Shown here: positions 8,773 through 16,434 of the stretch, in pieces | Layout of the letters: each line of letters starts with the position of its first letter | Numbering within the stretch: position 1 is the stretch's first letter | Assembly (NCBI GenBank): GCA_006247105.1 | Contig: CM016928.1 | Coordinates: 744,001 to 808,000 of the forward strand | Direction of reading: 5' to 3' | From: Giardia muris | Lineage: Eukaryota > Fornicata > Diplomonadida > Hexamitidae | Length of the DNA stretch: 64,000 nt | Position numbers and translations under genes: made by a program | Notes under the pieces: generated by a model | What the model was told of the DNA's origin: nothing | What the model saw: only the letters and a program-made list of their open reading frames with translations | The model's database searches: none

Positions 8773-9296
8773 TTTAATGTAGGCTGGTTGGTCAGGAGCT
8801 CTTCCAAGACATCCCTCAGTCGTGGAAGTAGCTTCTGGGACTCATAGACGCTTCGAAGGGGGAGAAGTGGGAACTTCAGATCTCCAATAATCGGAGACGG
8901 TTTTAGGAGCAGTTCTACAAGCATATCTAGCGGTACAATCCGTTCCCCACCTTCCCGCGTCATTCTGACGCGGATTCTACGCCAATCCCCATACAGGGGT
9001 GTCAAAGCTTTATGGACCTCAATTGGGGACCAAGAAAGCCGAATGATCACGCAAGCGAGGGCGGTTGCATACTTATAATCCGCACACCCGATGAGTTCAC
9101 GAAGTAGAGCGGCTTCGGGAGCAAGGGTCACTAGACGAGCCAAAGCACAAAGGAAGGGTGATGGTTCGCGACCCATTGTGAAGTCCAAGCAGCGCATCAG
9201 GAGGACATCTTCCACGACGGCAAGGGTCCCCTTGACGTAGAACTCGAGGTGGAAGCGCGGGGAGCCAAGGATATGGACCAGGAGTCGCTTCTCCAT
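8760..9296 (-). CDS. pre-mRNA splicing factor Prp38 core
   Basis: The 178 residues match the PRP38 family throughout. Recognisable blocks are REPSPFLCALARLVTLAP (human-type KPTPFLC...LQIQPE), IGCADYKYATALACVIIRL (KNEDFKYVR-x-LGA-x-YMRL), ALTPLYGDWRRIRVR (LEPLYNDYRKI) and VPLDMLVELLL before the final helix. Prp38 is a spliceosome B-complex protein needed for spliceosome activation. The N-terminus is shortened relative to yeast and animals and there is no SR-rich tail, so this is a minimal core. It matters because diplomonads have very few introns. The start codon faces a small plus-strand ORF across only five bases (GGAAA). The stop lies 13 bases inside the following ankyrin gene. Confidence 0.88.
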   Translation of the reverse strand: MEKRLLVHILGSPRFHLEFYVKGTLAVVEDVLLMRCLDFTMGREPSPFLCALARLVTLAPEAALLRELIGCADYKYATALACVIIRLSWSPIEVHKALTPLYGDWRRIRVRMTREGGERIVPLDMLVELLLKPSPIIGDLKFPLLPLRSVYESQKLLPRLRDVLEELLTNQPTLKCPT

Positions 9297-9304
9297 GGAA
9301 AATG
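9294..9304. promoter_or_regulatory. 5-base divergent junction between Prp38 and small ORF
   Basis: CAT-GGAAA-ATG: two outward-facing start codons separated by five bases. Any promoter must overlap coding sequence on at least one side. The plus ORF is itself uncertain. Confidence 0.4.
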
Positions 9305-9535
9305 CGTGCCAGCACTCTTGCCTTCGGGAGGCGCCTCAACGCGGCAGTAAGTAGCGTACAGAATGTTGAGCATTACGTCCCGCATGTCTTGAGCTACCAC
9401 TCAAGATTACTAGCTCCTCTCGCCCCAGTTCCGGAGGCCACCGTCAAATACGCCCCTCCCCCCGTAATGGGCATCACACTCGATTATGGGCTGGAGAAGA
9501 TCATCCATGCTGCTAAGAAGAAAGTAAAGCATTGA
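9302..9535 (+). CDS. small 77-residue hypothetical protein, possible targeting-peptide-like start
   Basis: I do not recognise this ORF. It starts MRASTLAFGRRLNAAVSSV, a hydroxylated, Arg-containing, acid-free stretch that could form an amphipathic helix like an organelle (mitosome) presequence, and it ends in the basic HAAKKKVKH. The middle has a proline-rich VKYAPPPVMGITL. It fills otherwise empty space between Prp38 and Psf3: its ATG follows GGAAA and its TGA shares one base with the Psf3 ATG (TGATG). Those fits favour a real gene, but short length and lack of a family leave chance open. Confidence 0.5.
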   Translation: MRASTLAFGRRLNAAVSSVQNVEHYVPHVLSYHSRLLAPLAPVPEATVKYAPPPVMGITLDYGLEKIIHAAKKKVKH

Positions 9536-10134
9536 TGACGAGCCACATTGACGCCCTAGCGACGCTAGTGGATGTCACGTTCAACGTCAAGGTGCCAGCG
9601 CTCCGATTACTGGACCAGAGCTACGGGCCCTTTGGACGCTATACAACGCACTCGGTTCCCTTATACTTCGCCCTTCAGCTTGCCGATACACAGAAGGGTT
9701 TCATACAGATCCCGCCCTTTCTTGACCTAAATACGTTGCAAGACGCCATTGAACGGGAACGGGGAGTCCCTGATCCATGCCCAACCCACCCATACCTCTT
9801 CGATATCGCGTCATGCCTTTTACCTGTCTTCTGGGAACAACCAGATGCATATGCGACCGGAGGGAATGGCGGAGCACAGATTCTGGCAGCCACACAACAA
9901 GCCATTGAGGAACTAGGAGAAATACGACGTCAGAAGCTACGAGCATTGGTGACTCCTGGCTTACACGACATGGTCCCGATAAACGTCACGAATGCAACGG
10001 AGTTCGAGTTACAAACCCTTCTTCCAGCCTTGATGTGTATTGACAATGCATGGCAGATGCAATTGGCACACTCAATTAGACGAAGACGTGCTCAGGAGGC
10101 TTCAGCTCCGGCGCCAGCACCGACTTCGGAATGA
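9535..10134 (+). CDS. GINS complex subunit Psf3
   Basis: The 199-residue protein fits Psf3 from its first residues. IDALATLVDVTFNVKVPALRL corresponds to the Psf3 start (ILAEEQKVPCTFNVDVPGLGYLD). It is followed by THSVPLYFALQL (K-x-ELPLWLA) and GFIQIPPFLDL (the I-x-LPK-F segment), then the helical GINS A-domain with CPTHPYLFDIASCLLPVF. GINS joins Cdc45 and MCM to form the replicative helicase, so this is a nuclear replication factor. The C-terminus ends in an Ala/Pro-rich tail (ASAPAPAPTSE). The true start is the ATG at 9535; an in-frame TTG three bases earlier is not a plausible start. Confidence 0.76.
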   Translation: MTSHIDALATLVDVTFNVKVPALRLLDQSYGPFGRYTTHSVPLYFALQLADTQKGFIQIPPFLDLNTLQDAIERERGVPDPCPTHPYLFDIASCLLPVFWEQPDAYATGGNGGAQILAATQQAIEELGEIRRQKLRALVTPGLHDMVPINVTNATEFELQTLLPALMCIDNAWQMQLAHSIRRRRAQEASAPAPAPTSE

Positions 10135-10139
10135 GTACC

Positions 10140-11759
10140 TTACTCACAGAAGCGAATACAGGAACACATCACGTTACCATAGTATACCCGCTTGTTCCGA
10201 CGGCTTTGTTTCGTCGTAGGCATGATATCCTCGACGGCGGCCTCGTAGAGTCTATTGCCAACTGGTAGGGGTAAAAGGAAACGACAGAAGATCGAGGGGA
10301 GAGGGTGGGATTGTTCATGCCGCCGCATTGACGGTCTACCTTCAAGCTTACATCGCGGACAGTCTGCCATGGTATTTGCTCGAAGCCAGGCATGTAGATC
10401 GGTTGGTGTCGTACTATCAAGCTCAGCATAGGCAAAGGACGCAGTCAATAAGTCGTCTGCCGCCCCCTTCTTCCGTTGCGACGCTGCAGAACGCGTCATC
10501 CATGAAATACGAGCATGGAACCGATTCGCACGCGATGGTGCCTCATGAATTAATGCTAACTTGAATTCAAAGCTGGGCTTATGGAAGGCGAAGCAGAACT
10601 GGCCGGCGGTCGGACAAAAGGCAAACTGGTCGTAAAATGGGTCAACGAGCGGGATCATATCGCAAAGATGATACGCCTTTGCATCTATTAACCTTTCCTC
10701 GCCAAACCGTAAGGGCATCCGTAGCCATGGAAGCGTACATGCCAGATCGTCGGCTGGGAACCCATATGGCGGGTTGATCCCGTGCTTTCCGTTAATTTGG
10801 GACTTGTGCTGTCCCCCGGTTACCGACTCCTCTACCTGCAGTTCTCGAAGAATGAAGCGTGCTTGAAGGGCCACCTTGGCATACGCCTTATCTAAACCCG
10901 CCCGCTGGAACCGATCACCTCTGGCGGCGTTTGTGCTTGAACTGTGATTGGAAATATATTTTTCCAGGTCTGTGGGAGCCCTCTGAAGCGCGAATGCTGC
11001 CCCTCCGGTTTCCAAGCCATCGATGGCTTGCACACCGGCACTGGAGAAGAGCTCAAGGTCATGTTCTGTTAGCTTCTTGTTCTCCCAGCCATCAACCAGA
11101 TATGGATTAGTCGTCCTAGGTTGAGTCACAACGCTCAAGGTTTGAAGCATATCCTCGAGATAAACAGGGGCATCGAACCACCTCTTGGTGACGACGCATG
11201 GAATACACCGAAGAGATGACTCGGATGTGATCGTAATCTCAGTGGCGGCTTTAGGCGGTTCGACACAGAACCGCTGTAACATCCAGCTCGGACTTGGTCC
11301 TTGAAGAAGACAGACAAGAGAGCCAGGCCTCAAAGACAATGGATCGATGAGATCATACTCATTTGATTCGATCAGAGTCAAACTCAGAGGAAGCTGAAGC
11401 GAGGCCGGTAGGATGATGGAGGTGGCATAGTCTATCGCTAAGGTACTCATATGAGGCTCCAATGCCTTCAATATCTCCGCATGATGCTCCTTCAAACGTG
11501 GGAGGATGTTCCCCAATACGGCCTCGAGCTCGCGCGCGACGGCGTTATTCTCGGCCACAGAGCTAGCTATCGTCCCAATGAAGGTGCTTGTCATGTGCTG
11601 TAACGTAAGGGCCGCCCCCGCAGCCCTAGGATGGACCTGCCACCCCACTTGTCCCGTTGCCTCCCGAACCAGGAGTATGTATTGAGCAATGATGGCCTCG
11701 ATGTTCTCCCGAAGGAAAGTGGCCACGTCTGCAGCCGTCCGAACCTGACGAGACGACAT
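10140..11759 (-). CDS. hypothetical protein, 539 residues
   Basis: I do not recognise this protein. Residues 1-120 look largely helical (FLRENIEAIIAQYILLV; VLGNILPRLKEHHAEILKAL), followed by a mixed domain with several Trp and Pro. Near residue 470 there is CPRCKLEG, a single CxxC that could be half of a zinc site, and the C-terminus is Cys-rich (NVMCSCIRFCE). No signal peptide or transmembrane helix is evident. The ATG is preceded by caatcaaa, the local A-rich start context. Its stop lies five bases from the Psf3 stop on the opposite strand. Confidence 0.75.
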   Translation of the reverse strand: MSSRQVRTAADVATFLRENIEAIIAQYILLVREATGQVGWQVHPRAAGAALTLQHMTSTFIGTIASSVAENNAVARELEAVLGNILPRLKEHHAEILKALEPHMSTLAIDYATSIILPASLQLPLSLTLIESNEYDLIDPLSLRPGSLVCLLQGPSPSWMLQRFCVEPPKAATEITITSESSLRCIPCVVTKRWFDAPVYLEDMLQTLSVVTQPRTTNPYLVDGWENKKLTEHDLELFSSAGVQAIDGLETGGAAFALQRAPTDLEKYISNHSSSTNAARGDRFQRAGLDKAYAKVALQARFILRELQVEESVTGGQHKSQINGKHGINPPYGFPADDLACTLPWLRMPLRFGEERLIDAKAYHLCDMIPLVDPFYDQFAFCPTAGQFCFAFHKPSFEFKLALIHEAPSRANRFHARISWMTRSAASQRKKGAADDLLTASFAYAELDSTTPTDLHAWLRANTMADCPRCKLEGRPSMRRHEQSHPLPSIFCRFLLPLPVGNRLYEAAVEDIMPTTKQSRRNKRVYYGNVMCSCIRFCE

Positions 11760-11825
11760 TTTGATTGTTTCGTCTGGTTCACTCCGTTCTCATCCTTCTC
11801 GGCCCTTTCCAGCTCACTAACCTCC

Positions 11826-12308
11826 TCAGAGGTTGTCAATGTCATCGCTGTCGATGCGTTTTGAGTCCGAGTCTAGGTCATCATCCTCGACGCCATCCTG
11901 GCTACGAGGACCGGCGGTTGGTGCACCAATCCCATACTCGACCAGCTTCTGCTCGAAGATGTCCTCAGTATTGTCGGGGAGTTCGCCATACTTCTGAAGC
12001 TGTTTCACCTCATCAGGCTGATAGTTATGGACGATATCCGCCTCCGTTTCCGTACTGAAGTCACGAAGGGAGACGAGGACGACATCCCCCGCAGACACTC
12101 GGACACGGCGCTTACGAAGAGCCCCACGAAGGTGACATCGGCGATTGACCCCGTCGAGGGTATAGATCATATAGAAGCCGCAACCCAGGACCTTCAGGCA
12201 AACCCCATAGACCTCGCAGTCGCTCTTGAAGACGAGCTCCCGTTGGCTCGCGCCACCCTCCTTCTTCTTGCGATGAGTCTTGCCACCAGACTTGGGCTTG
12301 CCAGGCAT
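11826..12308 (-). CDS. translation initiation factor eIF1A
   Basis: The 160-residue protein has the eIF1A layout. A basic N-terminal tail (MPGKPKSGGKTHRKKK) resembles the typical MPKNKGKGGKNRRRGK. It is followed by an OB fold with YGVCLKVLGCGFYMIY, RRCHLRGALRKRRVRVSAGDVVLVSLRDF (residues ~55-90), then KADIV-like EADIVHNY and an acidic C-terminal tail ending DSDDIDNL. eIF1A binds the 40S A site, promotes scanning and start-codon selection, and its acidic C-terminus contacts eIF5B; the DID-x-L end fits that contact. Tail lengths are normal. The ATG at 12308 was chosen by homology over an upstream in-frame ATG at 12404. It faces Naa10 across 11 bases. Confidence 0.95.
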   Translation of the reverse strand: MPGKPKSGGKTHRKKKEGGASQRELVFKSDCEVYGVCLKVLGCGFYMIYTLDGVNRRCHLRGALRKRRVRVSAGDVVLVSLRDFSTETEADIVHNYQPDEVKQLQKYGELPDNTEDIFEQKLVEYGIGAPTAGPRSQDGVEDDDLDSDSKRIDSDDIDNL

Positions 12309-12322
12309 GGTCCAAAAAAATG
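12306..12322. promoter_or_regulatory. 11-base divergent promoter between eIF1A and Naa10
   Basis: CAT-GGTCCAAAAAA-ATG joins the two start codons. The element read toward Naa10 is CCAAAAAAATG, one A longer than the CCAAAAAATG found at 41250(-), 49435(-) and 61135(+). Shared bidirectional initiation is inferred from geometry. Confidence 0.6.
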
Positions 12323-12934
12323 TTCTGCATTCGCCGAGCGGAGTGTGGAGACTTCCCGGCGATACAGCGGTGCAACCTCGCGTGCCTCCCCGAGAACTAC
12401 CCACTCAAGTACTTCCTCCAGCACGCGCTGAAGTGGCCCCAGCTGACGTATCTTTGCGAGACGATGGACGGGGTGGTCGGATATGCCATGGGGAAGCTTG
12501 ATGACGAGGAGGATCCTGTGAAAGCGCATGGACACATAACGTCGGTGGCCGTCCGGCGGGATTGGCGAGGCCTGGGGATAGCGGAGGCACTGATGCAGCA
12601 AGTTCTTGGGGAGATGCGGTCGACCTATGGCGTGACATCTTGTAAGCTGAATGTGCGTGTCTCGAACGCGGGGGCACAGCGGCTCTACAAGGACCGGCTA
12701 GGTTTCACCGTCGAGAAGGTCGATAGGGTGTATTTCCAGGATCATGAGGATTCGCAATTTCTTACATGCGAGCTTCCACTTTCCAAGGGTTTGCGGCCTA
12801 TTATTGCGTGCTTCCTTAATGCTGCAGAGACGGAGGTTCTAGTTGACGATTTGGTTCTTAATCCGGAGGGTTCCTATTCGGGTCCCGAGGTTGATGCAGA
12901 ACAGCTCGGACGATATACCCTTGAAGGCGTGTGA
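12320..12934 (+). CDS. N-alpha-acetyltransferase catalytic subunit Naa10 (Ard1)
   Basis: The 204-residue GNAT protein opens with IRRAECGDFPAIQRCNLACLPENYPLKYF in register with Naa10 (IRNARPEDLMNMQHCNL-x-CLPENY). It has KWPQLTYLCE, VVGYAMGKLDDEED, GHITSVAVRRDWRGLGIAEALM containing the acetyl-CoA-binding R/Q-x-x-G-x-G/A pattern (RRDWRGLGIA), and the VRVSNAGAQRLYKDRLGF C-terminal motif. Naa10 acetylates nascent N-termini at the ribosome, usually together with Naa15; no Naa15 gene is in this window. The catalytic-domain length is normal with a short unconserved tail of about 50 residues. It starts directly after CCAAAAAA. Confidence 0.95.
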   Translation: MFCIRRAECGDFPAIQRCNLACLPENYPLKYFLQHALKWPQLTYLCETMDGVVGYAMGKLDDEEDPVKAHGHITSVAVRRDWRGLGIAEALMQQVLGEMRSTYGVTSCKLNVRVSNAGAQRLYKDRLGFTVEKVDRVYFQDHEDSQFLTCELPLSKGLRPIIACFLNAAETEVLVDDLVLNPEGSYSGPEVDAEQLGRYTLEGV

Positions 12935-13012
12935 ATCACAGCGGTACATGTACTCACCTCTTCCCCCCTCTGGCGGCTATGTACCCTGGGGGAGATAGAA
13001 CTACCTTAACTC

Positions 13013-13018
13013 AGTAAA
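13013..13018 (+). terminator. candidate poly(A) signal AGTAAA for Naa10
   Basis: AGTAAA begins 78 bases after the Naa10 stop and overlaps the inverted repeat at 13014-13026. This would be a long 3' UTR for this genome, so the assignment is moderate. Confidence 0.4.
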
Positions 13019-13086
13019 TTATTTACCTTCAGCCACACAAGCTTTCTCAACATACCCTCCTCTCAGGATCGCCAAGGTATTACAGA

Positions 13087-13092
13087 TTCACT
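13087..13092 (-). terminator. candidate poly(A) signal AGTGAA for ankyrin/coiled-coil gene
   Basis: On the minus strand AGTGAA starts 11 bases after the stop codon at 13103-13105, matching Giardia AGTRAA. Confidence 0.45.
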
Positions 13093-13102
13093 GCTGAATC
13101 CT

Positions 13103-16100
13103 TCAGTATCCCGCCTTCCTCACGCTCTCGGTCGTATACCCTGACATGGCGAGGGCGTCAATCAGAGAGGCAGCCATTATTCGTCTCGAGGCCTGGCCTA
13201 GGTCTGGATGGGACATGGGGCGCTCCGGGGGCGGGGAGGGGCGCTGCGTGACCGCAGGGATCGTGAGGTCTGCATACGCCGTGGGAGGAATGCCACGTGG
13301 CTTCCGATTCAGTGGCTTATCAGGCGGTGGGTCCCGGAGAGGCGCAAAAGCCTTGATATCGCTCAGCTGCGTCGCATACTTCTCGACCCGGAGGCTAGGG
13401 AGAGAGCCAGGACTGCGAGAGGAGTAGGTCGGGGTTCCATAGCTAGGTCCATCGAGCCCTCCAAGACCTTGGGCTTGGCTCCGCAACCCCGGGGACTTGC
13501 CATAGGGGACGTGGGGAGACGTGTAGTCCTCGCTGAGCCGGGCCAGGTCGCCCTTCAAGCGCGAGTTCTGACGCGCGACGCGTTGCATTTCTTTAACGTA
13601 TGTGTCCAGCTCGCGCTCCTTCGAGGAGAGCTGCGAGCGGAGGGTCGTGGTCGTCGCGCGAAGGGCGATCAGCTGCTCGCTGTACGCCCGCAGCTCGAAG
13701 CTGAGCTGCTTGTTCGTCAGCTTGCGCGCCTCCGCCTCCTCGGTCAGCGTGACGTTCTGTATGTGAAGAATCTCGCAGCGTGGACACTTGTAGCCCTGGA
13801 CGGCGTAAACGTTCAGCTTCTCTTCGAGGGCCGTATTGGCCTTCTCCGCATCGAAAAGCTGCAATCGCAGCGCCTGTACCTGATCGGCAAGCCGTTCCGT
13901 CTCAGAGTCGTTGGAAGGTATCTCAACGGCATCGGTCTGGCTCATTTGATCGATGCAAGGTGAAGGCTTCTCGACCTTCTCCGCCACCTCAATGCAAGCA
14001 GAGCTAGCAAGCTGGGCCTGAAGCACGCGGATCTCATCCTTCCGGCTTTCTAGGAGCCGCTCTAGGTCGCTGCAGCGCCCTTGCAATGTCGACACTTGTG
14101 CTTCAAGTGCGGCCGTATGGGCACCTCCAAGATCGATCTCGGTAAGAGCCTCCTCGTGAAAAGACGCCTCCCCGATGGGGGCGATATCAGACTTGCCTTG
14201 TAGAGGTGGAGAGAAAAGAGAAGGCAACGACGAAGATATATTCTGCTCCGACTGAGGCGGACACCATCCCGCCGCACACTCAAGCGCTGTCTCCGTTGTC
14301 CGCAAGCGGTCCTTGAGTTCGGATACGGTCGAACGAAGGCATATGATTTCGGCGTCCTTGTCTTCAATGGTATCAAGAACGGTGTTCGCTACGGCCGTCG
14401 TGGCCGTCGCAGTGGTCTGCTCCGCGCTCTCCTTGAGTATCCGCAGCTCCTCAGTGAGCTGAACTACTCGTTCCTCGAGGGCCTTCAGGTTCTGAACCGC
14501 GCCCATTGGGTCCTTGTACAGGGCGCCGTTCAACCTCTCGATCTGCTCCTCCCGACGCATCAGCTGCGCTTCCAAGTGTAAGTAGCACGTCTTCCGCCAC
14601 TTCAGTTCGGATCTTAACGCGGCAACGTCAGCCTCAACCCCGGGGTCTGTCTGAGCGAACGCTTCCTCCCTTAGCACGGGTGGTTCAAGAGGAATGAAGT
14701 CTGGTATGCTTGTCAGCTGCTCCCTGAGCCTTTCGATGATGTTGTCGCGGCCTTGCAGCTCCGATTGCACGCTGATCACTTCAGTCTTCGCTTTGCTCAC
14801 AAGATCGCTGAGACGGATGGCTAGGTCCTTACTAACCGTGAGCTGCGTTTGGAGGTTGGTGATGACGCAAGACTTGAGCGCCATCTGTTTCTGCAAACGC
14901 TCTAAAGTCTCTCGATTTTCCTCACCGAGCTCGCTGTTCTCCTGGGAGTTCTCTATCCCGCCCTCCAGCAACCCAACCTGAGTATCGGCATCTGCAAGCT
15001 CCGCAAGGAGGATCTTCATCTGGCCCTCAAGCTCCGCGATTTCTGCGTTCGCCCTAGTGATGACATCTATGCCGGACGAGACGTTCAGCTGCTGGAAAGA
15101 AAGGGCCGAGTCTGCGAGGTGGAAGTTATCCTTCAGTAGAGAGTCCATGATGCGTTCGTCAGCAGAGCCCTCAGTGCAGCACACACTAACCCCGGGGCGT
15201 GGCATCGGGACGTGGAGGGAGGAGCAGCTATCCTCTGTGAAGCCATCGGTCTTAGAACAGTCTATAGCCTGTGCGTCCTGGCTCACCTTACGCTCGTAAG
15301 GAGGACCGCCAGGAAGGCCGCCGGATGGCCGGATGGCCTGCCGTGAGCCACTATCCTCGTCATCAAGCCCGGAGCCACGGTCATACGCATTCATGAGGTC
15401 CTCTGGCAAGGAGTCCTCCGAATCGCTGACCGTGGGGGCGATGGGTATGCTAGCGCGCTTTGGCAGGTCTGCCAAGTCTCCAGCCACAAGGGCGTCCTGG
15501 GAGCCGTAAGACAGCTGCTGACCGATGCACGACATGTCCTCGAGGACGGTGGCGCGGGCGGTGCAGGCCGAAACGTCGAGTGTGCTACTATTTAGGCTGA
15601 CCGCGGACCCTTGTCCGACGAGACTGACGGTCATGTTCGCTCCAATCGTCGCGAGATCACGAGCCGTCGAGGTGTCCACGCTTCCGATCCCGGAACAATT
15701 ACGCAAGGCCTCCGTTAGGACATCGAGGCATTGGCTCCGGTCGACAGGGTCCGCGAGTAGGTTCGGGAGTGTCAAGGACGACCGATCTCCGTCTCTAGGG
15801 CCCTGGGAGTTCTGACAAGCGTCGTCTATGGCTATCGGTAGTGTACTGATGTTGTTTGGGTCGTCCAACTCCCGCTCACGAAGCCGGGTGCTGGCTGTCA
15901 TTTCATACGTCCCCTGCTGAGCGTTCGCGATCGCCGTGGAAATGTCCTGCGCACTGAAGATATCTGAGGCGATAAGGGTTTGAAGTGCTTCAAAGTGCAT
16001 CGACCTGACGGCGTAGTCGAGTGGCGTGAAGCCAAGTCTGTCTGGAGAGCCGCCATACGTTCCCAAAAGGGCACGTACCGCATTATTTCGACCGGTAGCG

Positions 16101-16414
16101 GCCGCGTACGAGAGGACGGTAAGCCCATCGGGCGCGAGCATGTGGCCCTCATGCTCTGCAAGGAGTGAGCAGAGCTCATAGCTGTCCTCGTTAATGGCAT
16201 ATATAATGGCAGGGCGGCCCTCGGGGTCTAAATTCTTCGCCTCCAGAGGGGTAAGGAGCGTAGCCACTGCGATCTGGTTGGCTTGGACCGCGATCATTAG
16301 AGCGGTCCGGCCCTTCTCGTCACGGATGCCTCGGCAGGAATCCAGCCGACTCTGAACCTCGCACACGTCGCCCCGTTCCGCTGCTTCGAACCAGGAGGCG
16401 AATCCTGAGCTCAT
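13103..16414 (-). CDS. ankyrin-repeat and coiled-coil protein (protein 21.1 family)
   Basis: The 1,103-residue protein starts MSSGFASWFEAAERGDV, the cap shared with the ankyrin genes at 16430, 18396 and 45338, followed by about five ankyrin repeats to roughly residue 170 (GRTALMIAV, GRPAIIYAI, GLTVLSYAA, GFTPLDYAV). Residues ~170-450 are low-complexity Ser/Asp-rich. From about 450 to 960 long heptad-rich coiled coils alternate with spacers (AELEGQMKILLAELADADTQ, LEERVVQLTEELRILKESAE). There is an isolated CPRC near 880. The C-terminus is Pro/Ser-rich. The layout suggests a cytoskeletal scaffold with an ankyrin head; binding partners cannot be read from sequence. The start has GCAAAAAACATG upstream. 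Confidence 0.9.
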   Translation of the reverse strand: MSSGFASWFEAAERGDVCEVQSRLDSCRGIRDEKGRTALMIAVQANQIAVATLLTPLEAKNLDPEGRPAIIYAINEDSYELCSLLAEHEGHMLAPDGLTVLSYAAATGRNNAVRALLGTYGGSPDRLGFTPLDYAVRSMHFEALQTLIASDIFSAQDISTAIANAQQGTYEMTASTRLRERELDDPNNISTLPIAIDDACQNSQGPRDGDRSSLTLPNLLADPVDRSQCLDVLTEALRNCSGIGSVDTSTARDLATIGANMTVSLVGQGSAVSLNSSTLDVSACTARATVLEDMSCIGQQLSYGSQDALVAGDLADLPKRASIPIAPTVSDSEDSLPEDLMNAYDRGSGLDDEDSGSRQAIRPSGGLPGGPPYERKVSQDAQAIDCSKTDGFTEDSCSSLHVPMPRPGVSVCCTEGSADERIMDSLLKDNFHLADSALSFQQLNVSSGIDVITRANAEIAELEGQMKILLAELADADTQVGLLEGGIENSQENSELGEENRETLERLQKQMALKSCVITNLQTQLTVSKDLAIRLSDLVSKAKTEVISVQSELQGRDNIIERLREQLTSIPDFIPLEPPVLREEAFAQTDPGVEADVAALRSELKWRKTCYLHLEAQLMRREEQIERLNGALYKDPMGAVQNLKALEERVVQLTEELRILKESAEQTTATATTAVANTVLDTIEDKDAEIICLRSTVSELKDRLRTTETALECAAGWCPPQSEQNISSSLPSLFSPPLQGKSDIAPIGEASFHEEALTEIDLGGAHTAALEAQVSTLQGRCSDLERLLESRKDEIRVLQAQLASSACIEVAEKVEKPSPCIDQMSQTDAVEIPSNDSETERLADQVQALRLQLFDAEKANTALEEKLNVYAVQGYKCPRCEILHIQNVTLTEEAEARKLTNKQLSFELRAYSEQLIALRATTTTLRSQLSSKERELDTYVKEMQRVARQNSRLKGDLARLSEDYTSPHVPYGKSPGLRSQAQGLGGLDGPSYGTPTYSSRSPGSLPSLRVEKYATQLSDIKAFAPLRDPPPDKPLNRKPRGIPPTAYADLTIPAVTQRPSPPPERPMSHPDLGQASRRIMAASLIDALAMSGYTTESVRKAGY

Positions 16415-16428
16415 GTTTTTTGCTCGAG

Positions 16429-16434
16429 TTTACC
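16429..16434 (-). terminator. GGTAAA hexamer containing the ankyrin gene stop codon
   Basis: The TAA stop at 16430-16432 is part of GGTAAA on the minus strand, one base from AGTAAA. It is a possible weak poly(A) signal. Confidence 0.35.

Larger units (their letters stand above)
12935..13102. other. 168-base convergent intergenic region
   Basis: It lies between the ends of Naa10 and an ankyrin gene. It holds a perfect inverted repeat GTAAAT-T-ATTTAC (13014-13026) and candidate poly(A) hexamers for both neighbours. No ORF or RNA gene is seen. Confidence 0.5.

Noticed and set aside
9532..9534. TTG as start of Psf3
   Set aside because: The ATG at 9535 is next in frame and fits the Psf3 N-terminus; non-ATG initiation is not needed.
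13208..13963. 251-codon plus-strand ORF
   Set aside because: Shadow of the coiled-coil C-terminal half of the ankyrin gene at 13103-16414; Arg/Leu-rich composition is typical of an antisense frame.
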